From NCBI RefSeq assembly GCF_964204865.1, contig NC_135252.1, forward strand, positions 15,335,383-15,399,382: 64,000 bases of DNA, given 5' to 3'. Positions 34,740 to 47,035 of this stretch are shown one piece after another. Every line of letters starts with the position of its first letter. Position 1 is the first letter of the stretch. The DNA is from Styela clava. Its lineage: Eukaryota > Chordata > Ascidiacea > Stolidobranchia > Styelidae. Below the pieces are notes generated by a model, which worked only from the letters and a program-made list of their open reading frames with translations, was not told where the DNA came from and searched no databases. Both the position numbers and the translations under genes were made by a program.

Positions 34740-35649
34740 GTCAAACCTAGAGAAATGACATGAATGATAAGAGTGACAATTTTTTATTTAAAAAAAAACA
34801 CATTTGTAGAATTGGTAAATTGAATAACATACTTTATTTGACTGATTCAAAGTGAACTGACTCATACTAAGTTCACTGATATATCAGGTGAATAAGGGAT
34901 GGGCGTACAAGTAAGTGTGGTCAGAACCTTCCCCCCTTTTTGATATGTAAAAAAGGCATTTTCCTGTATCATACTTGAAGCGCTTCTTAGACCCTCAAGA
35001 AAAAACCCAAGTTTTCCAGCCTCATGCCAGACCCGCTAGTCGTTACGGTCTTACTTGACAATTCGAATTTTCAGACCCCCTTCGAAAATTCTTGGGTGTA
35101 CCCCTAAATTAAGGTTGCCTACCTTTAATTAAATCTAGCCTGTGTTTTTATCAGTGTTTGAATCCTAGTGCCTTAGTGGCAATAAAATTATTTATTTTGT
35201 TGTTTTCAATAATTATATCTTGATATCTAATTACTTATACATATTGATATCTAATGAGTTCGGATGATTTGAATTTTGGAAGTCTTATACTGTATAGCGA
35301 AATTTGAAACTGATAATAGTGCAAAGATAATGAAATTCATTAGAAAACGGTTAAGCATGATACACTATCTTCATAATTCTGCTCAAATTAGGTTTTTGTG
35401 ACTTGAGGGAAGCAGTACTGCATTATACAATTCTGCTTTGCAATTACCACTGAATTCTCTGAAGCTATGTATTACATCGCTGAATTTTGATCTCCTTGCA
35501 CTCATATTTTACAGAAAAAGATAGGATTTTTGTTGGGGGCATACTAAATCTACATTAGATATGATATAATCACATAAAATGGTAACAACAACGAGCAATC
35601 CGCATTATAATAATACTAAGGCATAAAAAATTGAACTTATAACTATCTC
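34740..35649 (-). other. Interval between the two TRF-type genes
   Basis: Both neighbours are on the minus strand, 910 bases apart. The right-hand end holds the TRFH gene's 3' UTR. No coding exon is seen. Bases 34890-35110 (gggatgggcgtacaagtaag to cttgggtgtacccctaaatt) look like an unidentified dispersed repeat. An acceptor (tgtcatttctctag) ends at 34747, just before the start codon of the downstream gene. Confidence 0.5.
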
Positions 35650-38600
35650 TCACTCTTGTTGTCGAGATGATGACTTCTTTGTATTATCATCACTGTCTTC
35701 ATCGATTTCATTGTGTGGCAATAATTTTCTTTTTATCACAGGTTTCACTTGTTTCTTGACAGGTTCACTTCTCCTTGAAGCTGGGGAACCTCTGGTAGAT
35801 GAACCTGTATATAAACAATAGTAAAAGTAGTACCAAGGCTATGTATATCGAACTGCAGGTCTTTTCACATTGACATCTTACTTCGGATCCGTACCTGGTC
35901 GTTGCCTCAAGGATGCTTAACGAGATGAAAAATAGGAATAAAATAATCTCTTTTCATGAAATAGTAAGTATAATTGTAAGCTTCCATTGGGTCATTGTCC
36001 GACTTTTTATAATTAGAAACCTATTTGTAATAATCTTGATAGAAAGCAGTTAGGCATAAATAGTCAACCAGACATTCCAAGCATAAAGAATGTTTTTTGC
36101 GTCCTTTCGCATCCACAAAAAGTCTAACACCATGAATGACAAAAAGAAATTACATTTTTCCCAAAGAATATTTGCACATGTTTGAGGTAGCATTGGCTTA
36201 ATCATATCCGAGAACATTGTTTGGTTTCTCGCAGTTAGAAATGACAGTGCATGAAAATAAGTGAAAGTACTGTGGTAAGGTGTTTTGGTGCTTGGAACAC
36301 CATGTGTAGAAGACAGTAAAGATGAAAAAATTATTCTAATCTGATAAAAACAAAGTCATGCAACGAAGTAAATTTTATTTTCTGCCCTGATTGAGATATT
36401 GCCCCACAACTAATGAATACCCAAATGTGCGTAACCTTGCACGTTTCATTGGGAGCAATGATAGGCAATTGCTTAACATCAAGAACAAATAGTTGATTTA
36501 TATTATAGGAACACAGACCATAATTCCAACTTTATTCTTGACTCAACTCATTCAGCTATAGTATCACCAGTCTGTGTTAGGAAAAAAGTGTACATACCTC
36601 TGTCATAGTTATTATATCTTTTGTTAGCAGCATTTTCATTCTTATCCTTATTCATTTTAGCTTCAGCTGCCGCTAGCTTTGATTTTAAAACTAGATTCAG
36701 CACATTGAAATCACCATCATCCAATATTGCAATGTGTTTTAGTTTGATCAAGTTCCGAAACCTGAGAATAAAATTTTCTTTTTGGAATTGACTAATTTAT
36801 TTGTTTTAAGGAAAAGCAAACTAAATGTTATATCAAACTGTAGTGACGCAACGAATAAAAATGAAACATTTTATATAAATTTCAATGCTAGATCCCAATG
36901 TGGGCTTGATAGCATAGTGGTTTGAGAAATGGACCCAACTTTCAGCTGCCTATCTCACCTATCCTTGATCTTAACATTTGTGCAGCCTTGTGGAAATGGA
37001 AAAGCATTTAATGTTTTTGTCCATTGTCCAATCCCAAAATGCCGGCATCCAACGACAATATAGGAATCCAGGTCGCATGTGAAAGGTATTCGTCTTCTGC
37101 TACTGTATGTTCGACTACTAACTGATGAGTGAAATGTTGAATTCAAATCTTCAAATCTAAATATGGAAACAGCAAATAAGTTGCTTTTAAAATTGGGAAA
37201 TTTCATTGTTTTGCCTTGAAATGACCAGGCTTTAGTCTACAGCCTCTACACCAAATTTGAAATTCAAAGTGATGAATAAATGCGTTTATATAATAATTCA
37301 CAATTGGGAATCTTGCGATCTCATTCATTCAATGTGGATATATCAGCTGGGTAATGCACTTCAATATTTCAAAAATTTTAATTTTGTTTGCTTGATAATA
37401 CGAGCTTGAAAATGTCGTTCAATTCCTTGCATCAAACATTTGTTAGTATCGATATCACAACTATTAATTCATTCAAAAGCGTCAGTAACTGTTCCTCATT
37501 AGTGTTTCGATTCTTAGGTGAGGTTACTTATTCCGTTTGAGCTATGCCTGTCAATAATCAATCATAAGTTCCTGATGGATCCTAGTTGATGTGACATGGA
37601 TGGACAGTTAAACGGAGTAAATAATCAAACCCTCAATCAAGTTAAAAAAAGTGAACATCAAATTTTAACGCTGTAAATGGAACCAGCTTGAAATTCAGAT
37701 TCAAAAAAATACGGTACTCCCGAAGTATGTGAACCAAGATGGTGGTCACCGAAACGTAATATGTGTAGCAGGTTAGGGTTAGGCCATAATTTTATTCCAA
37801 TTTTCCTTATTTTAGTTCTATCAGGAGTTCGGGGACTATCCAAGTGACTCCCGAAGCATTTGCACCTGGAATTTTGTCTAACTCTAACCTGGTACACACA
37901 CTACGTTCTGGTGTCCGCCATCTTGGGTCACATACTTCAGGAGAACCAAAAAATTCAAGGAACAACTATATTGGAAATATCCTAACATTCAAATTGGCGT
38001 AGTATTTTTCTTTGTAAATTTTTTTATTTTTTTTTTGCGCCATGACTTTTGTTCAAAATAAAAGATATTGTATTTTATCATCTTCTTACCTTTCTCCTAA
38101 TAAGAGATTTCGTGGAGAAATATCTGGCTTGTAAGGAGCCTTTGACAAAGCCTCTGAAATAAAAAAACAAAGTAATGATTCCAAGACATTTGAAACATCA
38201 AAGACTGACATCAATATTTTAAAATATATTGTGAAATAAAGACTAATCGATAAGTGACTCACTTGCTCAAAAAATACATATCAACCAAAAAATACATATC
38301 AGTTAAAATGATATGGTACTCAGGTGTGCTCAAACATCCGAGTGCGTCGTCCAGACAGATGAAGCCATCCCGAGTCGCACATCTCGGTTGCCTCGAGATC
38401 ACTCAACAAGTAAGCGATGCTCAAATATATCATTCGAACAAATTGATAGTCGAACACCAATACTGAACAAATTAAGTTCGACTACCGATGTATCACTATA
38501 TTTAATATTTCAAAATTAATGAATGCAATCAATAATCAAAATAATGTATGACATGAAATTCTGTAGTTAGACTATTGTATACTCTTCAAGTTAGGTCTTG

Positions 38601-41600
38601 TGCCATAATACCATTTATGTGTTATATCCCCATTGTTTTCAACTTTCAAAACATTTTTTTTTTCAAGTTTTGTTTGATTTTCTTAAATTTCTGTTGAAAT
38701 ATAGTTTTTATCAAAGCATATACACAAACTAATTGTGCAGGTCACAGAACTGGCAATTTAGTTAAATATGTAAGAGGATGTAGTAATTATCTTGAACGGA
38801 ATTGATTTCTGATATTACTAAAAACTTTTCTCCATCGATATTAAAAAGATTCATAATAATGCTTACCTGCTGTTAAAGGTGCATATGCTTTCTTTTTACT
38901 TTTTACATATGGTTGCTTTGAACTTCCAGTCTCAATTTCTTCAATTTCATTATGAATTTCTCGGCAGTGTTTCACGATATGTTTGCAAGGAATTATTATA
39001 CCTGAGAAGTCGGATTTAATATTAGTAAATGTTTTAGTTATAAATGCAAAGTTCACTCTCACTTCATAATCAGCAAAATCATCAATCAAGTAATAAATGC
39101 AAGCTAAACAGACAACTGTTTTCACTTTGATATATATTCTTACAGAATTAACAATCAATTACGATGTCCTTTAAAATCTGTTCATAGAACAGACTAGAGT
39201 GAGATATTGGTAAATTTAAACCACACAAGCTGAAGATTAGAATCCACTAACGTTTTCGCTGTCCTGTTTAACAATAGCGGAATTCCAAGACACTGGCAAT
39301 CATATCAGATATACCGGCACCAAAACAAACTTTTCCATAATGAAATAATACCTGAATTATGAATTTGCTTCTTTAGTCTGTATGTGAGACCTATTTTTGG
39401 ATCTAATTTTTCCATACTATTGTTATCATTGGTTGTGTCTTCATCACTTTCCTGATCTTCTTCACTGTCTGGAATTTCAATCAATGGTTTTGTTTTTGCA
39501 ATTTTCTCTTGTACATTTCCTGAATCTGATGACGAAACTAGAAAAAAGAAACAATGACTTTGTATTGACAATAAATACATGATGGAAGGTTGTCCTTATT
39601 GAATAGCTTACTAGCCTAAAATTTTTTTCCAAAACTTCAACTCAGCTTCAACAAAATGAATGAGAGTTTGATAAACTAAAAATTCACAAGAAATACACAC
39701 TTTCGATCACCAGAATGCATTAAAAAACGTCATTAATTTTGCTTATACTATGTTGTTAAGAATACTCATTATGGTACTATCAGATGACAATATAGCTCCA
39801 AGTTTCTATCTACAATTTGACAACTAGATTTATTGGAGTATTCCATTTCCACAACCTAATTCTAAAATATTTCAAAACAAAGAAAAATATTTTGATTTTG
39901 TATATTCTGAACCATCCTCAAAAATGCGTTAACACATTATAGATGGTCTTAAAAAATCACAGATATTATCTAATGTTGTAGGTAACCCAGAGCAGAGGGG
40001 AAAAGCCAATTGTATTGGTATACAATATACATCATTATCTAGTTTGAATGAATGTAAATTACCATCAATAAGTGTGTCATCTTCTTCAGCCTCCATAGTT
40101 GTATCAACTTCATTATTCTCTTCCATTTCTTCTGGAGGTTCATCCATGTTTATTCCATCTATATAAAAAACAAATTTAGATCGGTGGTTTCCATATCGCA
40201 CAGCATTAAAGCCGAATAACCATAACGCTAGCAAAGCGTTGCATGAATAAATAGCTAATCAACCCTGTCACTGGAGCTGAGCTTACCACATTAGATAGAG
40301 CCAAGGGCTACCAGGAATTTTCTTAGCTCTTAACCATCCATTATTTTTTAAGGTCAAAACTTAAAAGTATAAAATAGTAAAATTTATTCTTTTTAGCGTA
40401 TATTTTTTTTATAAATTCCAAGTTCTAATATTAATATTTTTATTTAAAAGTCAAGTGTTTAATTTCAAAGTTTGAAATCAATATAATTATCACAGTTTTG
40501 AGTCTCCAGCCCTGAACATAACAAATTCCAATAATAATACTACCAATAAAAATATGAGGAAAAAATTGCGACCTATCTGCGAGTATGTACGGGAATTATC
40601 ACAGTTTCTGAGTCCCCAGCCCTGGACATAACAAATTCCAATAATAATACTACCATGGTCCATGTCACTTCCTGAATCTACCACGTCTTCATATTGATCC
40701 TCCTCATCATTTTGTTCTTTCACTGAAGTACTGATTTTCGCAGCAAATCTGTGTAATGTTGTCTTAGGTAATTGATTGTTCAAACCTAAAATTTAAGTAA
40801 ATTTTTGCAAAAACAGAAACTTTTATTAAACACACATTTATTTAAATATACAATTCAAAAAGGAAGTTATTTCTAGAAGCCACATCCAAACTTCCATGCC
40901 ATTATTCCTTAGTATATAATCAACATACCTTTTATAAAAGTCGCCATTACAAAATAATATGAAGTATAATCATGTCCATCAGTCCTAGCCAGCTTTTCGA
41001 TATCAAGCTTCTTATTCAAAGTCCTTTCGATTAGTTTTTCCAACATCTTTTTTTGTTCCTGAAAGAAGATGTCACGGATATTAATGATTTGCAACTAATT
41101 TCGGTTGGAAATCCATAAATGGATTTACTTTGAATAAAAAAAAGTAAAATTTGGCATTTTTCGTGATTTCAAGCATATGCAGTTAATAAGAGGAGCATAT
41201 TTACAAGTATTGGTCCTTTTTCTCTGCCTATATGTAGGCTACATTTATTTCAAATAGCATTACTTTAGAAATGCATTTAAATTGGGTAAATTCTCTAAAA
41301 GGTACATTTCCGCTTTACCTCATTAATCCGATCTCGATAAAGAACTAGGATTTTTGATGCTTCAACTGATTGTTTCTTCCTTAAAAATGCAATAACTGCC
41401 TGCTTTACAGTATGATGCCAAATGTCACAGAAATTCTGCAAAAAATAATAAAACTCATTCTCACGTTATAAACATTGAAGAATTTGAAAACCTAAGAAAT
41501 GAATGGCACAGTTACCGGTACCTCTAAATCGATGCCTATTGATTTTCTAAAGATTCCTAAAGGCTTTTGATCTAAACTAAACACAAGATTGTAAATAGAT

Positions 41601-42834
41601 CTATCTCTTGACTCAAAATCTTTTTTTAAATATAGCATCAGTGTCAAAAGTAGATTGTCATGCAGCATAAGCAATACAGTGTCTATCCATATGGCGGGAA
41701 TATACACTAACATTAACATTATCAGTTTTATATTATCAAAATAATTTTGAAAACATAGTCATTACATCTCCATAGCATGAAAGTACAATAATGTCCAAAT
41801 AATTTTGTCTTCTATAATTCAATTAGAGGTGATAAAGTTTAGAAAAAAACACCAATTTGGATTGTGTGAATTATAACAGAACATGGTAATAAATATCAAC
41901 AGTCAAAATTTATTTGTACTAAATTCTTGGCACTTTAATGACTTACCGGATGTTTGATTACATTTTGAAATGCCAGTGCAATATCACTCAAGCGAATGAG
42001 AGCAGTTTCTAATGGAGCCAAATTCTCAGAAGTAAACCTCTGGTCAATATGTTCACCTAACATCAAGCTGGAATTATATAAAACAATACAAGATTAAAAA
42101 TATTTAACTTGATATTAATTGGACGGATTTGGTAGATGACAAGCTGTATTGTTGGCTCAGTGTTTCTCAACTGGAGGAATTTTGTTAGGAGTGAGAGTTG
42201 AGCATAATACTAGTTAAGCATTTATTAACTACTGAACAAAGAACAGAGTTTTACGCACAGTGGGGGAGGAAAAAGAGATCTTAAATCAGCATAAAATGGA
42301 ATGTATCGAAAAAAATTAGAAACAATTACTTTAGCTAATTGTTATGCACTAAATCAAAATTTTGTTTTTTAATTAATAAGTATTAGAAAAATAACAATTG
42401 AGGGACAGCAGCATTGTATCACGGTAAATGAAAAATATCACAATGTAGAGACAATGCAATCAAGCCCCTGTTGGTCAAGGATGGGATCTTCTTAATCCTA
42501 ATAACTAGCATTATTATTAAGGATTTCGTTATTTCCAAATTTAAATACAAGCTCTGAGTCTTTTATCAGTGCCTAAGAATCGAATTGATATTTATCAAAT
42601 TAGTAAATGTACTTACCATTCGACAACGATAAACAAGAGAATTCTTTTCTGAAAGGATGAACATTGAGATAGATAAGTTGGAACTTTTTTGATCTTGCTC
42701 ATAAAACAAGAAACCAGTTTAGTTATGGCTGGATAAGTTGTCATCAAATGAATGAATGATTGCACTCCTCTATTTGTTTTTTCAACATCATTTAAATCTA
42801 TAAACAAACTGGACAGCATACTGTCTGCGACCAT
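35650..42834 (-). CDS. Telomeric repeat-binding factor, TRFH plus Myb (12 exons, 571 aa)
   Basis: Probable shelterin-type telomere protein of the TERF1/TERF2 family. Exons on the minus strand: 42834-42617, 42067-41947, 41435-41319, 41058-40929, 40785-40654, 40158-40063, 39537-39352, 39001-38867, 38153-38090, 37156-36959, 36761-36598, 35804-35650; all phases agree, sum 1,716 nt. The TRFH dimerisation domain (about 5-195) is recognised by HIDQRFTSENLAPLETALIR (human TRF1: TLDAQFENDERITPLESALM) and VKQAVIAFLRKKQSVEASKI. A long acidic linker holds the SUMO-interaction-like stretch LIEIPDSEED. The Myb domain (about 420-475) reads RRRIPFTCDLDSYIVVGCRH, FGIGQW and NVKIKDRFRNLIKL; it is divergent, with VKIKDRF in place of VMLKDRW and Phe for the first Trp. 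About 95 residues follow it, unlike vertebrate TRFs, where Myb is at the very end. The ATG lies six bases after an acceptor (cctttcag at 42841). TERF1 or TERF2 orthology cannot be decided. Confidence 0.8.
37711..37949. repeat. Foldback element, longer relative of 34141-34243
   Basis: The left end reads ggtactcccgaagtatgtga then accaagatggtgg. The right end, read inversely, is ggttctcctgaagtatgtga then cccaagatggcgg. The centre contains gcaggttagggttaggccat and tagttctatcaggagttcgg, also found near 29120-29190. It lies in an intron of the TRFH gene. Confidence 0.65.
38310..38503. mobile_element. pogo-like MITE fragment
   Basis: Shares agtcgaacaccaatactgaa, gaacaaattaagttcgacta and the gtgc...cccgagtcgcacatctcgg...cctcgagatcactcaacaag segment with the element at 33242-33762, but is much shorter. 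The right end inverted (agtgatacatcggtagtcga) fits the family's terminal repeat. It is in an intron of the TRFH gene. Confidence 0.45.
40489..40655 (-). repeat. Direct duplication at a splice donor of the TRFH gene
   Basis: A 57-base sequence (atcacagttt... through aacaaattccaataataata) occurs at 40489-40545 and again at 40598-40655, about 109 bases apart, with a few differences. On the gene's strand the upstream copy starts exactly at the donor of exon 5 (exon end 40654), so the donor-side intron sequence has been duplicated. Confidence 0.75.
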
Positions 42835-42842
42835 CTTGCCCT

Positions 42843-43579
42843 GAAAGGAAAAGCAAAGTTTCAAACATCCTTATGTGAAAACTGATGCGTATGTTAAGTG
42901 TGATGGTTTGTGTTTAGCATCTTGGGCATCATACATCATTATCTTGGGTTAAAACTCATGCAAAACATCTTAATCAATTTGTATTAATCACTACAATGAC
43001 TTGACTCACAGAAACACTTTCTAATATGAAAACTGAGAATAAGGTAATTAATTAGGGGTATAATTCAAAACAAATATATTTGAGTTTTATAGGATTTTGA
43101 AAGTAAATATTTGAAATATGATTATCCTGATATTGTAAAGATGCAGATATAGTACAGATTACAGTACTTTAGATAATTTATTGAAGGTATCAGTGAGATA
43201 GTTAAATGACAAGATAGAATACAGTGATGCATTGTACATAATTTTTTTTGTCATATTGATATTGTGGAGACTAGTGAGCATTGAATGGATGTTGTCTTCA
43301 AGTTTTGTGTGAGTTTAGGTCACCCATGGTTCGTGATAATGCATAGGCATCCCCCGGCCATAGAAGTTCTCTGGATTGCAGGAAATATGATTTATGTTTT
43401 TATCTTCACTAAATATGTGTGTGTTTAATCATCAAAGACAAGTTCAAAAGAAAACACATATATCACTCCGTAAAGGAAAACCAGGCCCGATATAGCGAAA
43501 ATAGACATTACCATACTCTGATTATTTCCATATATTTTATTCGTCACAAACAAAAAAGTCAAAAACTGAAACACAAATT
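42843..43579 (-). other. ABHD14-TRF spacer
   Basis: Two minus-strand genes flank this 740-base stretch. No coding signal is seen. The ABHD14 3' UTR lies at its right side and a pyrimidine-rich 3' splice site (ttgcttttcctttcag) ends it at the left, ahead of the TRF start. It may therefore contain a TRF 5' UTR intron or an outron. Confidence 0.5.
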
Positions 43580-44679
43580 TCACATTGAGTCATCGGGTAG
43601 AGAAGCCACTGTAGTATTTGGAACAGAAGTACCAGTAGATAAAATGGCAGAAGAAGTTGTGCTATTAACAGCACTGGAATTTCTATTTGATTGCATTGAT
43701 GTCATTTCTGTTGCATAAATCTCATCAAGAAACGTCTTGACAAATCTATGAAATAAATTAGGATTGTCAAGATATGCGGGATGACTACCATTAGGGATGA
43801 CTTTTATTTTGCTACCAGGTATATTCGCTATAACTTCACTAGTTCTTTTGCCCCAAGTATCCCTCGAGCCATAAACAATCAATGCTGGTAAAATAATTTT
43901 CTGAAATTTTTCTTTTGTTCCGCCATAATTAGAAGGCGCTATTGGGATATATCCCCTCAGTTTAGAAGAATGATTAAGCACATAAGGTATTGAGTAGCGG
44001 CCACTCATTGATGGGCTGACAAGAATAGGTCTTTCAATTCCAATATTAGCAATAAGTTCATCCATAAAATCATTAGTGTCTCCTCTGAAATAGCCTTTTG
44101 TGCGTCCAAATCCTGGTAGATCCACAGCAATAGGATTGTAGCCATTTTTTGCCAAGAACCGTAATGTTCCTAATTTTCGCCAAGTCTGTGACGAGAAAGC
44201 AGCTCCATGGAGAAGTAGAATTGGAAGTTTTGTATCAGAACCATCAACAACTTTAGCAGTTTGAAAGTAGACTCGATGTCCATTTGTCAGATATGCACCA
44301 GTTGAATACTTGATACGAACTGGTGGTGGAACAGTGGTAGTTGTAACACTGACTTTTAAACCACCGTTACTCTGTTTTCCTCCTGGAATGTACAAAAGTG
44401 AATCAGTTAACAGTATTTTAAATTAAGCAAGATAATGATTAAGTGATAAAAACTTAAATTCTTTTTCGAAAGACTCTATAGTGATAAAGTGGAACTGTTA
44501 TATACCCTACCCTGTTCATTTACAGGATTAATTAAACAATACAAAGTAAAACAGTTATCAGATTTATAACTATTCATAATCATAACATAAAAACCACTTA
44601 ACATATATCCTACATACATACCATTTGCTGAGGCTTTGAAGATGCAACATAAAATCACAATCACAAGTTTTCCTTCCAT
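43580..44679 (-). CDS. ABHD14: ABHD14-type alpha/beta hydrolase with signal peptide (2 exons, 286 aa)
   Basis: Serine hydrolase of the ABHD14/CIB family. Exons: 44679-44622 and 44382-43580, joined in phase 1 (sum 861 nt). Exon 1 encodes a hydrophobic leader (MEGKLVIVILCCIFKASANG) that looks like a cleavable signal peptide or membrane anchor. The hydrolase core starts near residue 40 (YLTNGHRVYFQTAKV). LLLHGAAFSSQTW is the oxyanion-loop region, SPSMSGRYS holds the nucleophile Ser (as in human CIB SPSLSGMYS), YGSRDTW the acid and NGSHPAYLDNP the catalytic His. A Thr/Pro stretch (TTTTVPPP) precedes the core. After the last helix (HRFVKTFLDEI) comes a 40-residue Ser/Thr/Asn-rich end absent from ABHD14B. 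The leader makes it closer in topology to ABHD14A; orthology to A or B is not fixed, and one invertebrate gene may stand for both. Confidence 0.88.
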
Positions 44680-46136
44680 ATTTGATAGCTTGTTTTTTGA
44701 CTATACCTATGCCACTCACAAGATATATATGTACATACAAAAATGTACAATGTCATGGTGATACTATCAGCTACATCATATACCTTTGCCCAAGGCAAAA
44801 TACTAACCAAAATTAGTGATAACGACCACAATATTTTGACTATCGGTACTTCATATGGATGTCATGATTTATTTATAAGATCAGCAACTCATGATGAACA
44901 ACTCCGCATTATACAGCAAAATATAATGAAAATTGTGACAGATTATTTAACAATCATATAGCCTATAAAAGAGGTAGATAAAATTTTAATATTATGCACT
45001 ATCCTGTCAACTAGATTTCAAAGTAGCAGAGATGTACCGTACAAAAGCCAGAGTGCTGTTTGCGAGTAACACAAGCTAATGACCCGTTAGAGATTGAATA
45101 CCAGAAATGAAAAAATATTCCATGTCAATGTCACTTTAATAAACAATCTCAGCAGTTGTGAAATCTCAGTGATTTTTAGTAATAACCTCTTAGTGTCACT
45201 TTGGTATGTGATTGAGATCATGTTAAACCAGTGAGATCATGTACCAAGGTATTTTTATGTCGTTGAAATCGCATATCAATGTGGCACAAAACAATTTTTA
45301 TGCCTGGTGGGGGATGGTAAGAGTGTCAAATAGGCCATGGGAGCAATGTTGGAGACTGGTGCACTATACATAATTTCGGTAATTGCAATATGTTTAAAAG
45401 GAAATGTCAACTGTGAGAAAAAAGTAACAAATCTGTCATCTTATTATTGTATGGTGTGATAGAAGAATCTGTGAGTTTGATTGAGATTGTTACCTTGAAC
45501 CCAAAGATAACACTCAAAAGTTTATTATCAGTGTTAAGTCTGTGAAAAGCAGAAAGAGACGTCTGAATGGAAAAAATAATGGCATGTCAATCAGCGATGA
45601 AAATTGTTTTGGGCCATACATCAATCAGCCCAATCATATTTGTTCATCCTACTTATAAGAGCAGCATCACCTTTTTTTATCATGGTTTTAAATATCGCAG
45701 ATTGCTGAATTTTAAAACATGGCTTAAAAATTATAAAATTCTTTCAAGGGTTGTATAGCTAATCAATGACTGTTATGCCTATTTTGTCATGTATCGGTAT
45801 TCGAAAAAAAAGCTACTTTGCATTTGTACATGCTTTTACTCGTATAATCAACATACCTCCATAACATCTTTTACGGTTACTTCTTGCTTTGACATTTTTA
45901 CTTTAAGTCACTCAACATCCAATTCAAGAATTTCACATTATTATTATATTTATATTTGCTGCAAAAAAACACAGTTACATTACAAATATCAATTGAGAAA
46001 GCATGATACAAAGTTTGCTGTATTGAACATAGAGAAATCGAAAGCAAGCATTTGTAACCAAATTTATCAAATGGCCCAGGCATATAAAAACGATAGCAAT
46101 CTACCATCAATAAAATACCACTTCATACATCAAAAG

Positions 46137-46523
46137 TAGGGCCCGACCGGTACCAACATAGTAATAAGATTGATAGTTCTTTAACACTACACAAAATAGG
46201 AAAATATCAATGTTTTTCCACAAAAATGATGGGTTCTGGTCTTGGCATTACTTAACAATTTCTGCATATATCGGTGGGTCTTTTCTGGCCTCAATCTGAC
46301 TACACCACACAAAAATCACATCATTCTGATATGTCAATCACATAAAAGGAAAATAAGCATAAAAATGATAGCCTACAACAAGCAACGAAAACTTGGCATT
46401 GAGTGAATTTGAATATGGGAAAATCACTATGACACCATATCACAGAATTAGACAACAACAATTGATGTTAAAATTAGCCAATACTTTAATTCATTATTGG
46501 TAGGTGATATCGGTCCGACCCTA
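46137..46523. mobile_element. MITE (387 bp) with inverted ends
   Basis: The left end is tagggcccgaccggtacc and the right end read inversely is tagggtcggaccgatatc: 14 of 18 agree. The size and the TAGGG start resemble the hAT-like MITE at 29619-29999. No clear target duplication was found. No coding frame inside. Confidence 0.5.
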
Positions 46524-46777
46524 CTATGGAAATGAAAATATTGGTATACATCCTGATATTAAGGATAGAAATTCGTATTTTATTTATTATTGACTGGACT
46601 AGATGAATCAATCAGAAAATTAGTCATGTACACAAACAAAAACCATAAATGAACCAAGTCTCAATGAAAAACTAGGAAGAATGAAACCCAATACTAAAAC
46701 AGATCAGAACTTAAATTACGCCATAAATACTTCTTAATAAGCACTGTATTGTTTAATTAAACCACCAATTCTAAACC

Positions 46778-47035
46778 AGTGGGTCATAGCCTCTTGGCCA
46801 GAGCAACATTTTCAGATGGGACACAAAAAATTGCTAAAGATATTGATAAATTTAGCTAGATTGATGATAGTATCAGAGAATGACAATGCTGTATTTTGCT
46901 ACAGGGTGGCATTCTAATTATTGAAGTAAAGGTGTTTATTTTTGCAGAAAGGATTTTTTTCATAGTTACCCCCCTGCAGAATTTTTGTGCAAAGAAAATG
47001 GGCCATGAGAGAAAAAGGGTGTAGAACCACTGGTT
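46778..47035. mobile_element. Possible hAT-like MITE
   Basis: cagtgggtcatagcctcttg on the left and, inverted, cagtggttctacacc on the right form CAGTGG-type ends. The inverted match extends outside the ends (ctaaac / gtttgg), so the true borders and target duplication are unclear. Confidence 0.3.

Noticed and set aside
41510..41719. Open frame on the minus strand (DFESRDRSIYNLVFSLDQKPLG) considered as an extra TRFH exon
   Set aside because: Including it would insert about 60 residues inside the conserved part of TRFH, while skipping it joins exons in phase 0 and gives the right spacing to human TRF1.
42155..42260. hAT-like start cagtgtttctcaactgg
   Set aside because: No matching inverted end or target duplication was found nearby.
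30922..42834. One long gene with TRFH and three Myb domains
   Set aside because: The exon at 35804-35650 ends in a stop, and joining earlier exons to the exon at 34746 gives TGA at once. The second locus also has its own ATG right after an acceptor.
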